From an uncultured Bacilli bacterium (GTDB lineage: Bacteria > Bacillota_I > Bacilli_A > RF39 > UBA660), in contig CAKOMQ010000037.1 of NCBI GenBank assembly GCA_934096715.1, positions 1 to 6,067 of the forward strand: a stretch of 6,067 nucleotides of DNA, written 5' to 3'. The translations under genes and the position numbers were made by a program. Below the pieces are notes generated by a model. It was given only the letters and a program-made list of their open reading frames with translations, was not told the DNA's origin and made no database searches. Positions within the stretch are counted from its first letter, which is position 1; every line of letters begins with the position of its first letter. Below, one piece after another: positions 1 to 6,034 of the stretch.

Positions 1-1
1 A

Positions 2-1096
2 GTAAGTGGAGAAATCAAAAACTTAACAAAAGGACAAAGTGTATCAATACCACTAACAAGTAGTGTAACAAATACAGTAAATACACAAGATAAATTAGTA
101 GGTAATTCATACACAATAAAAATAGAACCATATACAAACGGAGATAAAAAAGCATTCTCTTGTAAGTTGCATGCTGATTCAACACCACTTGCTGATAAAT
201 TAATAGCAAGTGGAAACTTATGGCAAAGCGGACTAGAAGGAGATGGATATCGTTATGTAGGAAGTGGTGCAGTAGGAACTAATACTAATCCAAATAACTT
301 TATATGTTTTGGTACAACAGATAAAACAGAATGTACTGGAAATCAAGATAAATACATGTATAGAGTACTAGGAGTATTTTCTGATGCAAGTGGAGAAAAT
401 CATGTTAAACTAATTAAATATAAACAATTAAGCTCTACATATGCATGGAATGCAGACAGAACAGCAGATATATCATGGGAAAATAGTGATATGTATAAAG
501 GACTTAACGGAAGTTATTTCCTAACAAACACAACATATGATTATTTACAAAATACAGAATGGTCAAATAAAATAGAAAACTGGACATGGAGTGCAGTAAA
601 CACAAAATCATATGAAGATCAAACTAATAATCCATTTTATTATTATTCAATAACAAAAGGAATCTATCTAAATGAGATGCATAAGACATCAAATGGTACA
701 TTATGTACAAATGTTAATGGTGATTCAGTAAACTGTAATGGTGGAGCATGGACAACACTAAGTGCCAAGATAGGCTTAATGTACGCAAGTGATTATGTAT
801 TGTCATTAGGGTCAAGTGCTTTAAAACTAACAGTATCAACAGATTACTTAACATTAAAAACAGGATGGATGCATCAAAGTAATAATGATTCTTCCGTCTC
901 TGATTATGAATGGACTCTTTCTCTTATTGGGGATAATAGTGGCGACTTCATGGCGTGGTATCTATTTCATGACGGTGAAGTAGGTGACAGCTATGTGGAC
1001 GATACGTATGGCGCTCGCCCAGTCTTCTATCTTACATCGAATCAAGCGTTTTTAAGCGGTGAAGGTTCTTTGGACAATCCGTTCATGATCCAATAG
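2..1096 (+). CDS. Modular exported surface protein with DUF6273/C-type-lectin-like C-terminal module (5'-truncated by window edge)
   Basis: The frame is open from base 2 to a TAG at 1094-1096 (364 codons), and the real start lies upstream; the TTG at 167 is internal, not a start. Residues ~1-54 align with the C-terminus of the protein at 5334-5981, about 21 of 41 identical by eye over the best stretch, sharing VTN, TQD, the PY...G core and a final SC.L. That implies a membrane or signal-peptide N-terminus outside the window. From residue ~80 comes a module with FICFG, YRVLGVF, a W..S....LN pattern and two close Cys pairs suited to disulfides outside the cell. The end carries EWTLS, AWY, DG.V, then GARPVFYL and GSLDNPF, which resembles DUF6273/DUF1566-type C-type-lectin folds. 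Upstream codons are strongly A-ending (Thr is almost always ACA), and this style stops near 885. Function is unknown; ligand binding or adhesion is inference from fold resemblance. Confidence 0.85.
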   Translation, partial: VSGEIKNLTKGQSVSIPLTSSVTNTVNTQDKLVGNSYTIKIEPYTNGDKKAFSCKLHADSTPLADKLIASGNLWQSGLEGDGYRYVGSGAVGTNTNPNNFICFGTTDKTECTGNQDKYMYRVLGVFSDASGENHVKLIKYKQLSSTYAWNADRTADISWENSDMYKGLNGSYFLTNTTYDYLQNTEWSNKIENWTWSAVNTKSYEDQTNNPFYYYSITKGIYLNEMHKTSNGTLCTNVNGDSVNCNGGAWTTLSAKIGLMYASDYVLSLGSSALKLTVSTDYLTLKTGWMHQSNNDSSVSDYEWTLSLIGDNSGDFMAWYLFHDGEVGDSYVDDTYGARPVFYLTSNQAFLSGEGSLDNPFMIQ

Positions 1097-1140
1097 GGCG
1101 TTCGGTCTTGTTAGATCTCGTTAACTTAACTGTGTTTCGT
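885..1140 (+). other. Compositionally distinct 3' cassette of the surface-protein gene
   Basis: Around base 885 the gene switches from A-ending codons to codons such as TCC, GTC, GGC, GAC, TTC, GCG, CGC, ACG and TCG. By hand count, 961-1080 is about 46% G+C and 23% A, against about 25% G+C and 48% A in 541-660 of the same gene. The unusual composition continues past the TAG for roughly 40 bases before ordinary AT-rich spacer resumes. The encoded part is the lectin-like end, with many NNC/NNT codons between TGG (Trp) and the GARPVFYL block. The change being within one frame and crossing the stop suggests a unit that moved or was rewritten separately, for example by gene conversion, cassette exchange or adenine-targeted diversification. 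The boundaries are approximate. Confidence 0.6.
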
Positions 1141-1209
1141 ATAAAAGATACTATAAAGTTTTATAAATAATACACTTATATAACTTCAATAAATGTACCT
1201 ATATTAAAC

Positions 1210-1251
1210 TATAATTGATATAAGATATCAATTGTATAAATGAATACAATT
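1210..1251. repeat. Two overlapping, mutually exclusive inverted repeats
   Basis: The first repeat pairs 1213-1221 (AATTGATAT) perfectly with 1225-1233 around a 3-base loop, and extends outward three more pairs to 1210/1236 if one G-U wobble is allowed. The second pairs 1230-1237 (AATTGTAT) with 1244-1251 around a 6-base loop. They share AATT at 1230-1233, so only one hairpin can form at a time. A TATAAT at 1210-1215 lies in the first arm. This could be an operator or a switching RNA leader, but it is AT-only sequence in an AT-rich genome and chance cannot be excluded. Confidence 0.45.
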
Positions 1252-1268
1252 AAAAAAGATATTAATGA

Positions 1269-1287
1269 GTCCGACAAATTGTCGGAC
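1269..1287. repeat. 19-base near-perfect palindrome upstream of terminator
   Basis: GTCCGACAA at 1269-1277 is the exact reverse complement of TTGTCGGAC at 1279-1287, with one central base. It is much richer in G+C than its surroundings and lies four bases before the terminator stem. No T-run follows it, so it is not itself an intrinsic terminator. It could be a first hairpin in a structured 3' end or small RNA, or a binding site for a dimeric regulator. Confidence 0.6.
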
Positions 1288-1290
1288 GAT

Positions 1291-1327
1291 AAAATTCGGT
1301 GAAGCCGAATTTTTGTGTTTTTTTGTT
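1291..1327 (+). terminator. Rho-independent terminator
   Basis: AAAATTCGG (1291-1299) pairs perfectly with CCGAATTTT (1305-1313) around a TGAAG loop, and a T-rich tail runs to about 1327. It ends transcription coming from the upstream surface-protein gene, or from any small RNA made in this spacer, and insulates ftsK. Confidence 0.9.
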
Positions 1328-1368
1328 TAATGTAGGGTTTTTCTTTTGTAAAGTTTTTGTCTTTCTAA

Positions 1369-1397
1369 TTGTAAAAGAGTAATAAATAAGTTATAAT
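1369..1397 (+). promoter_or_regulatory. Sigma-A-type promoter of ftsK
   Basis: A TTGTAA -35 box (1369-1374) is separated by exactly 17 bases from a consensus TATAAT -10 box (1392-1397). A second TATAAT follows at 1398-1403. The predicted start near 1404 leaves only about 11 bases of leader, just containing the GGTGAG ribosome binding site (1404-1409) before the ATG at 1415. Confidence 0.7.
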
Positions 1398-1414
1398 TAT
1401 AATGGTGAGAGTAG

Positions 1415-3661
1415 ATGGCAAAAAGAAAAAAGAGTAAAGAAACTAAAAATAAAACTATAAGCGTTGAATTACTTGGATTAATCTTAATTGTCTTAGGTAT
1501 AATAGCAAGTGGTATAGGTTTAGTTGGTAAATATTTAAAAATGTTTACTATGTTTTTGTTTGGTACTTATTTTGCTGTCTTAATAATATTTGTAGTATTA
1601 GTTGGATTTTATATGTTATTTAAAAGGAGTATGCCAAAGTTCTTTAATACTAAATTAGTAGGGTTATATATATTAATCTTGGTATTACTTACACATGCAC
1701 ATTTTGGATACTTAGAAAATATAACTAGTTATAAAGATATACTTAAACATTTCTTTGATACTTATTTAGAAACAATGAACAGTGTTGATGTTACTAGTAC
1801 TTTAACTAGTACAACAACTCCAAATATTGGTGGGGGAATTATTGGAGGATTATTTTTATCACTTTTATATGCCTTATTTGATAGAACAGGCACAATAATA
1901 ATATTGGTACTTTTAAGTATATTTGGATTTATAATGTTATTTGATATAACTCTTGCAGATATATTTGATAAGATTAAATCATTATTTAAGAAAGTTAAAA
2001 AGGAAATAAAAGAAGATAATAAAGAGTATAAAGTTACAGAAATAGAAGATAATGATGATGAAGAAGAAATTCCTGTTATAAATAAAAAGATAGAAAAAGA
2101 TGATAAGATAATTATTACTAGTATAGATGAAATTAAAAATAGTAATAAGAAAGTAGTTGAAAGTTTAGATACAGAGATTAAAGATGATAGTTATGACTCT
2201 AGTAAGAGTGATACTTATAAACTACCTACATTTAGTTTACTTAATCCAATTAAACAAGAAAAGAAAGTTAATAATAATGATGTGACTCTTAATAATAAAC
2301 AAATATTAGAAAGAGTACTTAATGATTTTGATATAAAAGCTAAAGTAGTTGAAATACATGTAGGACCAGCAGTTACTCAGTATGAATTAACTGTACCAAG
2401 TGGAACAAAAGTTAGTAGAATAAGTTCTATTAATAAGGAGATTGCTTTGGCACTAGCTGCTAAAGATGTAAGAATTGAAGCTCCAATACCAGGTAAAAGT
2501 ACTGTTGGTATAGAGATACCTAATCAACATGTAATGAGTGTTCCTATAAGAGAGATACTAGAAGCTACTAGTAAAGAAAAATCTGATAATAATATATTAG
2601 TAGCTCTTGGTAAAGACTTAATGGGTAATTCAATTGTTGCAGATATAGCAAAGATGCCCCATCTTTTAGTAGCAGGTTCAACTGGTAGTGGTAAGAGTGT
2701 CTGTGTTAATTCAATGATATGTTCTATCCTTATGAGATATAAACCTAGTGATGTTAAACTAGTACTAGTGGATCCTAAAAAAGTAGAGTTATCTAATTAT
2801 AATGGAACACCACACTTGCTTTGTCCAGTCGTAACTGATCCTAAGAAAGCTAGTATAGTGTTACAAAAGATAGTGTCAGAAATGGAAAAGAGATATGAGA
2901 AATTCTCTGATACTGGAGTTAAAAAAATAAGTGAATATAATAGTTATATTGAAAAGGAAAATAAAAAGAATCCTGAAAGCCCTTTAAGTAAGATGCCTTA
3001 CATAGTAGTAATAATAGATGAACTTGCTGATTTGATGTTAGTAGCTAGTAAAGAAGTAGAAGATTCTATTATGCGTATTACTCAAATGGCTCGTGCTGCC
3101 GGAATTCATTTAATAGTAGCAACTCAAAGACCATCTACAGATATTATTACAGGTGTAGTTAAAGCTAATATTCCATCTCGTATATCTTTTGCTGTAGCTA
3201 GTCAAATAGATTCGAGAACAATACTTGATGCATCTGGAGCTGAAAAATTACTTGGTAAAGGTGATATGTTATATTTACCAATGGGTGAGAATACTCCTTT
3301 ACGTATCCAAGGTTGTTTTATATCAGATGATGAAATTAATAAATTAATTAATTATTGTAGTAAACAAATAAATGCTAAGTATGATGATGAACTTATGAAT
3401 CCAACAGCACCTTCTTCTACTAGTAGTGGTTCTGGTAGTGGAGAAGATGGTTATGAAGAACCACAATATAATGAAGTAGTAGAGTTTGCTATCCAAAATG
3501 GCAAAATAAGTGCATCGCTTATTCAAAGAAAGTTTAGATTTGGATATAATAGGGCGGCTAGAGTAATGGATCTTTTGGAAGATCGTGGTATAGTAGGACC
3601 GCAGAATGGTTCTAAACCAAGAGAAGTATTAGTAAAATTAGATAAGAAAGATGATGAATAG
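1415..3661 (+). CDS. ftsK: DNA translocase FtsK/SpoIIIE
   Basis: This membrane-anchored, hexameric ATP-driven motor moves double-stranded DNA through the closing division or sporulation septum. The 748-residue length is typical for a Bacillota member of the family. Membrane segments lie at about residues 17-38, 44-69, 80-97 and 140-178, followed by a charged Lys/Glu/Asp linker to about 290. The alpha/beta motor follows, with Walker A GSTGSGKS at 421-428, Walker B ending IIDELADL at 533-540, and the family-typical ATQRPSTDIITG at 569-580 and GKGDML at 614-619. A Ser/Gly spacer (about 667-676) leads to a winged-helix gamma domain (about 684-742, with RKFRFGYNRAARVMDLLE) that reads oriented DNA sequences. 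The ATG at 1415 is preceded by GGTGAG. The sequence cannot say whether it serves vegetative division, sporulation or both; the cotJ genes downstream make a SpoIIIE-type role plausible. All key residues are present. Confidence 0.96.
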   Translation: MAKRKKSKETKNKTISVELLGLILIVLGIIASGIGLVGKYLKMFTMFLFGTYFAVLIIFVVLVGFYMLFKRSMPKFFNTKLVGLYILILVLLTHAHFGYLENITSYKDILKHFFDTYLETMNSVDVTSTLTSTTTPNIGGGIIGGLFLSLLYALFDRTGTIIILVLLSIFGFIMLFDITLADIFDKIKSLFKKVKKEIKEDNKEYKVTEIEDNDDEEEIPVINKKIEKDDKIIITSIDEIKNSNKKVVESLDTEIKDDSYDSSKSDTYKLPTFSLLNPIKQEKKVNNNDVTLNNKQILERVLNDFDIKAKVVEIHVGPAVTQYELTVPSGTKVSRISSINKEIALALAAKDVRIEAPIPGKSTVGIEIPNQHVMSVPIREILEATSKEKSDNNILVALGKDLMGNSIVADIAKMPHLLVAGSTGSGKSVCVNSMICSILMRYKPSDVKLVLVDPKKVELSNYNGTPHLLCPVVTDPKKASIVLQKIVSEMEKRYEKFSDTGVKKISEYNSYIEKENKKNPESPLSKMPYIVVIIDELADLMLVASKEVEDSIMRITQMARAAGIHLIVATQRPSTDIITGVVKANIPSRISFAVASQIDSRTILDASGAEKLLGKGDMLYLPMGENTPLRIQGCFISDDEINKLINYCSKQINAKYDDELMNPTAPSSTSSGSGSGEDGYEEPQYNEVVEFAIQNGKISASLIQRKFRFGYNRAARVMDLLEDRGIVGPQNGSKPREVLVKLDKKDDE

Positions 3662-3664
3662 GAG
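3660..3664 (+). promoter_or_regulatory. Ribosome binding site AGGAG overlapping the ftsK stop
   Basis: AGGAG begins inside the TAG stop of ftsK (3659-3661) and lies eight bases before the ATG at 3673. This spacing selects the ATG rather than the in-frame GTG at 3664, which is part of the binding site. It suggests translational coupling to ftsK. Confidence 0.8.
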
Positions 3665-3672
3665 TGAATATT

Positions 3673-4218
3673 ATGGCAAAGAAAAAAGAAGAAAATAAGA
3701 AGGTAAGTATTAAGAATTATATATTATCTATACTTATATTAGTAGGTGGAATACTTTTAGTATTGTATATATTCTCTTGGTATCAAGTAAAACAAGAAGA
3801 AAAATATATGAATAGTTATTTAATTAGTACTAATACTATAAGTAATCAGATAACTGATTTAAATACTTTAAAACAAGTTATAAGTGAGACTCCTAGTAAT
3901 TACTTTATATTTATAGGTTATAGGCATGATTTAGATGAATATAATATTGAAGTAGAATTAAAAAATATAATAGATAACTATGAAATAGCAGACAATTTCT
4001 ATTATATAGATATTACTGATAAATTAGATGATCCAAATTATTTGAATAATCTTAATAGTATATTAGGAACTAATATAAATAAAACACCTGCTTTTATATA
4101 TGTAAGAGAAGGTAAGATATTAAGTAAGAATATAGTAACCAATAGTGATAAAGGATTTAATATAAATAATATTAAGAAAATATTAGAAATATATGAATAT
4201 GAAAATATAAATGGGTAA
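3673..4218 (+). CDS. Membrane-anchored thioredoxin-fold protein lacking cysteines
   Basis: The 181-residue product has a Lys-rich start (MAKKKEENKK), one membrane segment at about 16-37 and a soluble domain that is probably outside the membrane. The domain reads like a degenerate thioredoxin fold. A hydrophobic strand YFIFIGY (77-83) sits where the active-site strand would be, the second strand is FYYIDIT (109-115), and TPAFIYVREGKI (138-149) matches the thioredoxin cis-proline strand, with P139 as the likely cis-Pro. The CxxC position reads RHDLDEY and the whole protein contains no cysteine, so it cannot act as a dithiol oxidoreductase; a binding or scaffold role is inferred. It begins 11 bases after the ftsK stop with a shared ribosome binding site, so both are probably made from one transcript. 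I do not recognise a named gene. The fold assignment is moderate; the coding call is strong. Confidence 0.85.
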   Translation: MAKKKEENKKVSIKNYILSILILVGGILLVLYIFSWYQVKQEEKYMNSYLISTNTISNQITDLNTLKQVISETPSNYFIFIGYRHDLDEYNIEVELKNIIDNYEIADNFYYIDITDKLDDPNYLNNLNSILGTNINKTPAFIYVREGKILSKNIVTNSDKGFNINNIKKILEIYEYENING

Positions 4219-4258
4219 ATTTACTAGAAACTAATTAAAATATCTCATAGTATACACT

Positions 4259-4264
4259 AGGAGG
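4259..4264 (+). promoter_or_regulatory. Consensus ribosome binding site for the cotJ genes
   Basis: AGGAGG lies nine bases before the ATG at 4274 and fixes that start. The 55-base gap after the preceding stop (4218) contains no terminator hairpin, so read-through from the ftsK transcript is possible. No promoter could be placed with confidence. Confidence 0.85.
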
Positions 4265-4273
4265 TATTTTTAT

Positions 4274-4705
4274 ATGTTATTTGATGATAATAACTTTGAT
4301 GTAACATTCTTAAATATAAGTGGTATTACTAACCCTAATAAAGAAGATTTACTAGAGAGTAGCAAAGTTGGCTTCTTAAAAGGTAATATGTTTAAAAATG
4401 AATATATACCATATAAGAATTATACTTATATGAATATAGAACCCAAAACTGAAAAAGAAGCTGCTCTTTTAAATGTAATGCAATATTCATTTGCTATAAA
4501 TGATTTAAATCTTTACTTAGATTTGCATCCAGATGATAATAATATGCATGAAGTATTTAAAATGTTAGTAGAAAGTGAGTTAAAAGCTCGTGAAGAATAT
4601 ATAAGTAAGTATGGTTCTTTAGAAGTATGTGACTCAGTTAATTCACGTTTCAATTGGTTAGAAGATTGGCCATGGGAAGGAAATGGGGGTAGCATGTATG
4701 TTTAA
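4274..4705 (+). CDS. cotJB: Spore coat protein CotJB with N-terminal CotJA-like segment
   Basis: The C-terminal half (about residues 60-135) is CotJB-like: NDLNLYLDLHPDD (76-88), a helix with ELKAREEYISKYG (102-114), and the Trp-rich ending W..WPWE (W128, W132, W134) usual at the CotJB C-terminus. Usual CotJB proteins are roughly 80-90 residues, and this one has 143. The extra N-terminus contains GFLKGNMF..EYIPY (33-47), which resembles the conserved G..F.....PF/PY core of CotJA. No separate cotJA is present between the preceding gene and this one, so the protein may combine both parts. In Bacillus subtilis the cotJ operon encodes inner-coat proteins made in the mother cell, and CotJA and CotJC interact. 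Here the stop overlaps the start of cotJC by 8 bases. The CotJB assignment is firm; the CotJA part is a motif resemblance. Confidence 0.88.
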   Translation: MLFDDNNFDVTFLNISGITNPNKEDLLESSKVGFLKGNMFKNEYIPYKNYTYMNIEPKTEKEAALLNVMQYSFAINDLNLYLDLHPDDNNMHEVFKMLVESELKAREEYISKYGSLEVCDSVNSRFNWLEDWPWEGNGGSMYV

Positions 4706-5255
4706 GTATACGAAACATTTAAACTATCCTGTTAATATTAAGAAGAAAGATTTAAGGATGGCTAAATATATATTAACTCAATTTGGTGGTGCTAATGGAG
4801 AATTAAGTGCTGCTATGAGATATTTTAGTCAAAAGTTTACTATGCCAGATGATTATGGTAGAGCACTTCTTAATGATATAGCAACTGAAGAACTTGGACA
4901 TTGTGAAATGATTTGTGCAATTGTACATGGACTTACTAAAGATGCAACTGTAAAAGAACTTGAAGAAGCAGGATTAGGCTCTTATTATGCTGATCATAAT
5001 AAAGGTATATATCCAACTGATGCGTCAGGCATTCCATTTACTGCTAGTTATTTTGCAGTTACAGCTGATCCACTTGCTGACTTGATGGAAGATATGGCTG
5101 CTGAACAAAAAGCTAGAGCTACTTATGAAAACTTAATAGATCTTACTAATGATGAAGAATTACTTGCGCCACTTTTATTCTTAAGACAAAGAGAAGTTGT
5201 ACACTATAATAGATTTAAAGAACTATTTGAATATTATAAAGAAAAAGGATATTAA
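4698..5255 (+). CDS. cotJC: Spore coat protein CotJC, dimanganese catalase family
   Basis: The 185-residue ferritin-like four-helix protein belongs to the manganese catalase family, whose enzymes convert hydrogen peroxide to water and oxygen at a Mn2 centre; CotJC is the spore-coat branch. Every expected metal-ligand position is visible: E35 (NGELSA), E65 and H68 (TEELGH), E136 (AAEQKAR), E166 and H169 (REVVH). The family blocks YPVNIK near the start, LTQFGG (26-31) and GIYPTDASGIPF (103-114) are intact. The ATG at 4698 is chosen because it gives the standard short N-terminus (MFKYTKHLNYPV) and has a G-rich ribosome binding site (4685-4689) eight bases upstream; an ATG at 4683 would add five non-family residues. 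It overlaps the previous gene by 8 bases, so the two are translationally coupled. Catalysis is likely from the residues, though the protein may be mainly structural. Confidence 0.94.
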   Translation: MFKYTKHLNYPVNIKKKDLRMAKYILTQFGGANGELSAAMRYFSQKFTMPDDYGRALLNDIATEELGHCEMICAIVHGLTKDATVKELEEAGLGSYYADHNKGIYPTDASGIPFTASYFAVTADPLADLMEDMAAEQKARATYENLIDLTNDEELLAPLLFLRQREVVHYNRFKELFEYYKEKGY

Positions 5256-5258
5256 TAT

Positions 5259-5283
5259 AAAGCTACACAAATGTGTAGTTTTT
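5259..5283 (+). terminator. Rho-independent terminator after cotJC
   Basis: AAAGCTACAC (5259-5268) pairs with GTGTAGTTTT (5273-5282) around a four-base loop, with one G-U wobble, ending in a run of five T. It starts four bases after the cotJC stop and closes the ftsK-to-cotJC block. Confidence 0.85.
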
Positions 5284-5295
5284 AAGTGAAGAATG

Positions 5296-5304
5296 TGTTA
5301 TAAT
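5296..5304 (+). promoter_or_regulatory. Extended -10 promoter for the downstream exported-protein gene
   Basis: TGT followed by consensus TATAAT (5299-5304) is an extended -10 element. The matching -35 position (about 5276-5281) falls inside the cotJC terminator and is poor, as tolerated by extended -10 promoters. The predicted start near 5311 gives a leader of about 23 bases. Confidence 0.6.
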
Positions 5305-5333
5305 TTTTTTATATTAATAGAGAGTTGGTAAGT

Positions 5334-5981
5334 ATGAAAGAAGATAAAAAAATAATTTATATAATAATACTTGTTGTTACTTTAATACTTTTTGTATTCG
5401 GAAGTGCTTATGCATATTTTAGTATTAATTCTGTTACAGATAATACTTCATCAAAGGCAAGTGGTAGTACTAAAAAATTTGGTACAGTTGCCATGATTAA
5501 TGGTGTAAGTAATTTATTTATCAAGTTTGTTAGTGATGAAATGAGTGAAGAATACAAGGGAGTAACTTATTATGCTAATACTGACAGTATCGGAACACCA
5601 CTTACAACTGATCCTTCATATAATTTAACTACAATACTACTAACTGAAGGTGATGAAGTAATTAAATGTACTTATAAATATAAATTAACTGCAAGTGTTG
5701 GTAAACCTATTTCTGATAATAGTGATAATGATGTAAAAATTACTATAGGTACTAAAACATATACATTAAAAGAAATTCTTGTAGCAGGTAGTACTGGTGT
5801 TATAGTAAGTGACACTATTACCGGTATTGAAAGTGGTATAGAATATAAGGTACCGATAAGTGCTAGTGTTACTAATAGTAGTACTACTCAAGATGATTTA
5901 GCTAGCAATAGTTTTAAAATAACTATTGTACCTTACATAGATGGTAATAATAAAGCAATAAGTTGTTCTTTGAATAATTAG
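5334..5981 (+). CDS. Small exported protein, paralogue of the N-terminal module of the first gene
   Basis: The 215-residue product has a short charged start (MKEDKK), a hydrophobic segment (7-25) and an AYAYFS boundary (25-30). This looks like the signal peptides of SipW/TasA-type or camelysin-like secreted proteins, with cleavage perhaps after A27. The rest is a Thr/Ser/Asn-rich beta domain with only two cysteines (KCTYKY region and the final ISCSLNN), which could pair outside the cell. Its last ~50 residues match residues 1-54 of the protein ending at 1096, but here the chain stops where that protein continues into its large lectin-like module. The ATG at 5334 is preferred over a TTG at 5325 because it directly begins the signal peptide; the ribosome binding site is weak (AGAG at 5321-5324). 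It is transcribed separately from cotJC. Function is unknown; surface or filament subunit is a guess. Confidence 0.85.
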   Translation: MKEDKKIIYIIILVVTLILFVFGSAYAYFSINSVTDNTSSKASGSTKKFGTVAMINGVSNLFIKFVSDEMSEEYKGVTYYANTDSIGTPLTTDPSYNLTTILLTEGDEVIKCTYKYKLTASVGKPISDNSDNDVKITIGTKTYTLKEILVAGSTGVIVSDTITGIESGIEYKVPISASVTNSSTTQDDLASNSFKITIVPYIDGNNKAISCSLNN

Positions 5982-6034
5982 AAACTATATTAAACTAGTC
6001 AATAAAAAGTAGACAGTTAAAAAAGATACTTTAA

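Larger units (their letters stand above)
1097..1414. other. Intergenic region before ftsK with hairpins, terminator and promoter
   Basis: This 318-base stretch has no convincing gene. Its first ~40 bases continue the G+C-richer composition of the upstream gene's end and include an 11-base palindrome (1120-1130, GTTAACTTAAC). The middle is AT-rich and holds two overlapping inverted repeats (1210-1251). It is followed by a G+C-rich palindrome (1269-1287), an intrinsic terminator (1291-1327) and the ftsK promoter (1369-1397). A 20-codon frame at 1240-1302 has no ribosome binding site and is not called. Confidence 0.7.

Noticed and set aside
167..1096. The TTG at 167 as start of a complete 309-residue gene.
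   Set aside because: The frame stays open to the window's first codon, and the upstream residues are homologous to the protein at 5334-5981, so the TTG is internal. No ribosome binding site precedes it.
1110..1116. GTTAGAT soon after the stop of the first gene resembles the GTTRRRY end of an integron attC site.
   Set aside because: There is no RYYYAAC partner or attC-like stem between the stop and this heptamer, only 13 bases separate them, and no integrase is visible. A seven-base degenerate match is expected by chance.
1240..1302. A 20-codon frame (ATG to TGA) across the palindrome before ftsK.
   Set aside because: It has no ribosome binding site, it overlaps the terminator stem, and its codons are dictated by the inverted repeats.
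3344..3526. Minus-strand open frames opposite ftsK, and similar ones at 15-209 and 4513-4695.
   Set aside because: They lie entirely opposite well-supported coding sequence, have no family signature and carry low-complexity antisense composition.
4231..4258. CTAATT, 14 bases, TATACACT: a loose match to a sigma-E (mother-cell) promoter for cotJ.
   Set aside because: Both boxes are degenerate, and the start it predicts (about 4264 or later) would remove most or all of the AGGAGG ribosome binding site at 4259-4264.
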